Below, one piece after another: positions 63,852 to 64,000 of a DNA stretch of 64,000 bases (positions are counted from its first letter, which is position 1; each line of letters opens with the position of its first letter). This stretch comes from Doryteuthis pealeii (taxonomy: Eukaryota; Mollusca; Cephalopoda; Myopsida; Loliginidae). The position numbers and the translations under genes are program-made. The notes beneath the pieces were generated by a model, which worked only from the letters and a program-made list of their open reading frames with translations, searched no databases and was not told the DNA's origin. The stretch lies in contig CM042143.1 in assembly GCA_023376005.1 (NCBI GenBank), forward strand, positions 87,555,008-87,619,007. Reading direction: 5' to 3'.

Positions 63852-64000
63852 TCTTATTATAATGGAGATTGTATGTTTTTCTGTCTGTAACCGAAACTAT
63901 ATTACTATACAAATCACAATTCCCTTTGTTATCTGCATCCCATTCTCCATGATTTTATTTTTATTTAAACCTCAATTATTAATAAAATTGTTTTACATCA
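63852..64000 (+). mobile_element. Hel1 5' end, cut by window edge
   Basis: A|TCTTATTATAATGGAGATTG, then TCTGTAACCGAAACTATATT and the conserved CTCCATGATTTTATTTTTAT. Plus orientation; the 3' hairpin would lie beyond the window. Confidence 0.8.

Overview
This is a eukaryotic, almost certainly animal, intergenic window. It is AT-rich and dense in microsatellites, and I see no intact host protein-coding gene, rRNA gene or functional tRNA gene. Every coding-like stretch I could interpret is a broken piece of a transposable element: mariner transposases, non-LTR retrotransposon C-termini and a Penelope-like element C-terminus. Long (TA)n, (GA)n, (CA)n and (TAGA)n arrays, abundant tRNA-derived SINEs, and LINE fragments with an ATG-triplet 3' tail suggest a lophotrochozoan, perhaps a mollusc such as a cephalopod. 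That assignment is an inference of low to moderate confidence.

Recurrent families, with names local to this report. SINE-A: tRNA-like head with GTGGTGTAATGGTTAG, about 290 bp; one copy has an 18-bp target-site duplication. SINE-B: tRNA-like head with GGTTTAGCTCAG, about 250 bp. SINE-C: B-box head plus a tail ending in a 'GATATGCCGTAAAA' motif. SINE-HHR: tRNA-like head followed by a hammerhead ribozyme. Families D and E: longer unclassified repeats sharing an ACGGCATGTCAACC end. Family F: a two-copy repeat. Hel1 and Hel2: non-autonomous Helitron-like families with a 3' hairpin plus CTAG end. There are also several inverted-repeat elements and minisatellites.

Layout. 1-13 kb: a deleted mariner, SINE-A, families D and E, a LINE end, an ancient tandem repeat, a 350-bp foldback element, a Hel2 copy and the first hammerheads. 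13-30 kb: mostly gene-free AT-rich DNA, polypyrimidine and polypurine tracts, a LINE end, a duplicated block with a 36-bp minisatellite (20.3-21.1 kb) and a 51-bp minisatellite (23.3-23.7 kb). 30-41.6 kb: Hel1 copies (one with a nested SINE-B), a 175-bp near-perfect palindrome containing a hammerhead, a LINE end with a C2H2 finger and SINE-HHR. 41.6-64 kb: a 490-bp foldback element, then two about 10.5-kb direct copies of one block (41954-52560 and 52581-62920), ending in a fresh Hel1 5' end.

Two points stand out. First, at least six sites on both strands fold on paper as hammerhead ribozymes with the invariant core (CTGANGA, GAA, A15.1-U16.1, H at 17). They occur in three settings: tRNA-headed SINEs, palindromic dimers and a Penelope-like relic. 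Second, the 10.5-kb direct duplication carries a dense band of 1-3-base indels around its internal junction plus a single 'n', so it is more likely an unpolished assembly join than real biology.
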